This document shows positions 6,599 through 7,372 of a stretch of DNA of 7,372 bases, one piece after another. The notes beneath the pieces are model-generated. The model had not been told where the DNA came from. It worked only from the letters and a program-made list of their open reading frames with translations, and searched no databases. Position numbers and translations under genes: made by a program. The DNA comes from an uncultured Eubacteriales bacterium (GTDB lineage: Bacteria > Bacillota > Clostridia > Lachnospirales > Anaerotignaceae): the NCBI GenBank assembly GCA_934256695.1, contig CAKQPE010000104.1, positions 1 through 7,372 on the forward strand, written 5' to 3'. Each line of letters starts with the position of its first letter. The first letter of the stretch is position 1.

Positions 6599-6765
6599 AT
6601 AATTCCGCGTTGCCACCCGAATTGCCAAAGTATGCACATACTCTGACCTCTCAATCAAGCTGTAAAGGGCTTTCCCTTCCGATTCATCATCGGCGGCTAC
6701 AAAAGTGGAACACCTTCTTGGCTGTATGGTTTGCACCAGACACCATCTCTCTGAACAGTTACAAA
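6567..6765 (-). promoter_or_regulatory. T-box riboswitch, serine-specific, controlling serC-serA
   Basis: The T-box sequence GGGTGGCAACGCGG lies at 6618-6605. Its first GGG can pair with CCC (6575-6573) and GCGG with CCGT, enclosing the UGGCAAC bulge to form the antiterminator. Stem III is at 6645-6626 and smaller hairpins at 6693-6679 and 6678-6665. Stem I starts with the conserved CAGAGAG (6753-6747). The specifier is read as UCC (6709-6707), followed by the usual A, in the context GTGTTCCAC. UCC is a serine codon. The UGGC bulge can pair with 5'-GCCA-3' at the tRNA end, that is, with a G discriminator as in tRNA-Ser. Both signs agree with the downstream genes. Uncharged tRNA-Ser should stabilise the antiterminator and allow read-through into serC. 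Confidence 0.92.
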
Positions 6766-6824
6766 GGCTTAGTTTTTGTCAACGTCATTTTAATGTTGTA
6801 AAGTTTTGAATTAAATTAATGATG

Positions 6825-6852
6825 ATTATAGCACACAAAAATTATTTTGCAA
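6825..6852 (-). promoter_or_regulatory. Promoter of the T-box-serC-serA unit
   Basis: On the minus strand a perfect TATAAT (6830-6825) is preceded by TGC, making an extended -10. A TTGCAA -35 box lies at 6852-6847 with a 16-bp spacer. Transcription would begin near 6818, giving a leader of about 330 nt to serC, long enough for the complete T-box. Confidence 0.75.
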
Positions 6853-6932
6853 GAGAAATTTTAAAAAAATTTATATTTTTTTGCTTTTGTATTTTTATTT
6901 AAAAAAATATATATAAAATTATATAAAAATTA

Positions 6933-6961
6933 TTGATTATTTATTTTCGTGATGATATAAT
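6933..6961 (+). promoter_or_regulatory. tRNA-Thr promoter
   Basis: A perfect TATAAT at 6956-6961 is preceded by TGA (extended -10). TTGATT at 6933-6938 is a 4-of-6 -35 box at 17-bp spacing. The start would be near 6968, about 27 nt upstream of the mature tRNA. The 6853-6932 stretch between this and the divergent serC promoter is very AT-rich with A and T runs; no other signal is evident there. Confidence 0.7.
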
Positions 6962-6994
6962 AAATTGGTTGTAAAAATCATATTAATGCCTTAT

Positions 6995-7067
6995 GCCGAA
7001 ATAGCTCAGTTGGTAGAGCAGCTGATTCGTAATCAGCAGGTCGCGTGTTCGAGTCACGTTTTCGGCT
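6995..7067 (+). tRNA. tRNA-Thr (anticodon CGU)
   Basis: A complete cloverleaf is visible. The acceptor GCCGAAA (6995-7001) pairs with TTTCGGC (7060-7066). The D-arm is GCTC...GAGC. The anticodon stem is GCTGA/TCAGC around the loop TTCGTAA, giving anticodon CGU, which reads ACG. The T-arm GCGTG/CACGT encloses TTCGAGT. The discriminator is T at 7067, and CCA is not encoded. It is a single-gene unit with its own promoter and terminator. Confidence 0.97.
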
Positions 7068-7068
7068 T

Positions 7069-7103
7069 AAAAAGACTCAAAATTTTATTTTGAGTCTTTT
7101 TTT
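7069..7103 (+). terminator. Intrinsic terminator of the tRNA-Thr unit
   Basis: A perfect 15-bp stem, arms 7069-7083 and 7087-7101, has a TTT loop and a T-run reaching 7103. It begins 2 nt after the discriminator base. The core GACTC/GAGTC is flanked by A- and T-tracts, so it could also work in the opposite direction. Confidence 0.92.
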
Positions 7104-7132
7104 CTGTCAAAATATAAATTTATCTGTCTAAA

Positions 7133-7372
7133 AGACCTTGGGGTTTCACTCCAAGCCCTGACAATTTTTTGAAAAAAAATTTAGTAAAACTTTTATCAAA
7201 ACGCAATTACATTGCGTTTTTCGGAACAAAATTATAAGTTATGTTATTAAGATTTTGATTTTCTAAAGCTTTATCGAATAAAAACTCTCTTGCAGTGATT
7301 TTAAACCGTAAATCCTGTATCTGTTGCCGTAAACATTGCAGAAGCCTATTTCCGGAGGCACATGGAATGTGC
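7133..7372 (-). repeat. Repeat copy C (inverted partner of copy A), cut by the window edge
   Basis: Read on the minus strand, 7372-7137 matches 2360-2596: 145 gap-free bases with 8 differences, then a diverged part with the same hairpin order. Visible hairpins on the plus strand are a 7-bp CTTGGGG/CTCCAAG stem with one G-U pair (7137-7155) and the 10-bp AAAACGCAAT/ATTGCGTTTT stem (7198-7220). The latter lies within 31 bases identical to element B. There is no gene in 7104-7372. The first 29 bp after the tRNA terminator hold nothing recognisable. Confidence 0.85.

Noticed and set aside
6777..6782. Perfect TTGACA on the minus strand inside the leader
   Set aside because: No -10 box lies 16-18 bp downstream; the region there is the start of T-box stem I. 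The promoter at 6825-6852 has an extended TATAAT.
6554..6801. Short frames on both strands over the T-box leader
   Set aside because: They overlap the conserved T-box sequence, specifier stem and terminator, which explain the conservation; no RBS or coding character.

Overview
The window looks like low-GC, spore-forming Clostridia (Lachnospiraceae-like or a related gut lineage). This rests on AT-rich intergenic DNA, strong AGGAGG ribosome binding sites, a spore-cortex-type LysM + GH18 hydrolase, a T-box riboswitch and abundant small palindromic repeats. It is an inference from style and gene content; the genus cannot be fixed from this sequence.

Layout. (1) Positions 1-1162, plus strand: the 3' part of a LysM/GH18 gene of the SleL/YaaH type; it is open to the left edge, so its start lies outside the window. 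(2) Positions 1306-2046, plus strand: a short-chain dehydrogenase/reductase with its own promoter and a strong RBS. (3) Positions 2047-2732: about 690 bp without a gene between two convergent genes, filled by a 158-bp palindromic element and by copies of a second stem-loop repeat family. (4) Positions 6852 down to 2733, minus strand: a serine biosynthesis unit, read as promoter, T-box leader with terminator, serC, serA, a 207-bp repeat element, then a DUF1015 gene. (5) Positions 6933-7103, plus strand: a divergent tRNA-Thr(CGU) gene with extended -10 promoter and a perfect 15-bp terminator stem. (6) Positions 7133-7372: an inverted copy of the repeat in region 3, running off the right edge.

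How the genes work together. SerA oxidises 3-phosphoglycerate and SerC transaminates the product to phosphoserine. The T-box appears to sense uncharged tRNA-Ser: it has a UCC specifier and a UGGC bulge that matches a G discriminator base. SerA also keeps the ACT-domain residues that bind serine, so transcriptional and allosteric control both seem likely. No serB is present; the third gene, DUF1015, has no established function and carries a DGHHR motif. The repeat between serA and DUF1015 brings several hairpins into the operon and accounts for almost all of that gap.

The most unusual content is the repeat family: three related copies, with base changes that preserve pairing, two of them forming a roughly 237-bp inverted repeat around the whole serine operon and the tRNA gene.
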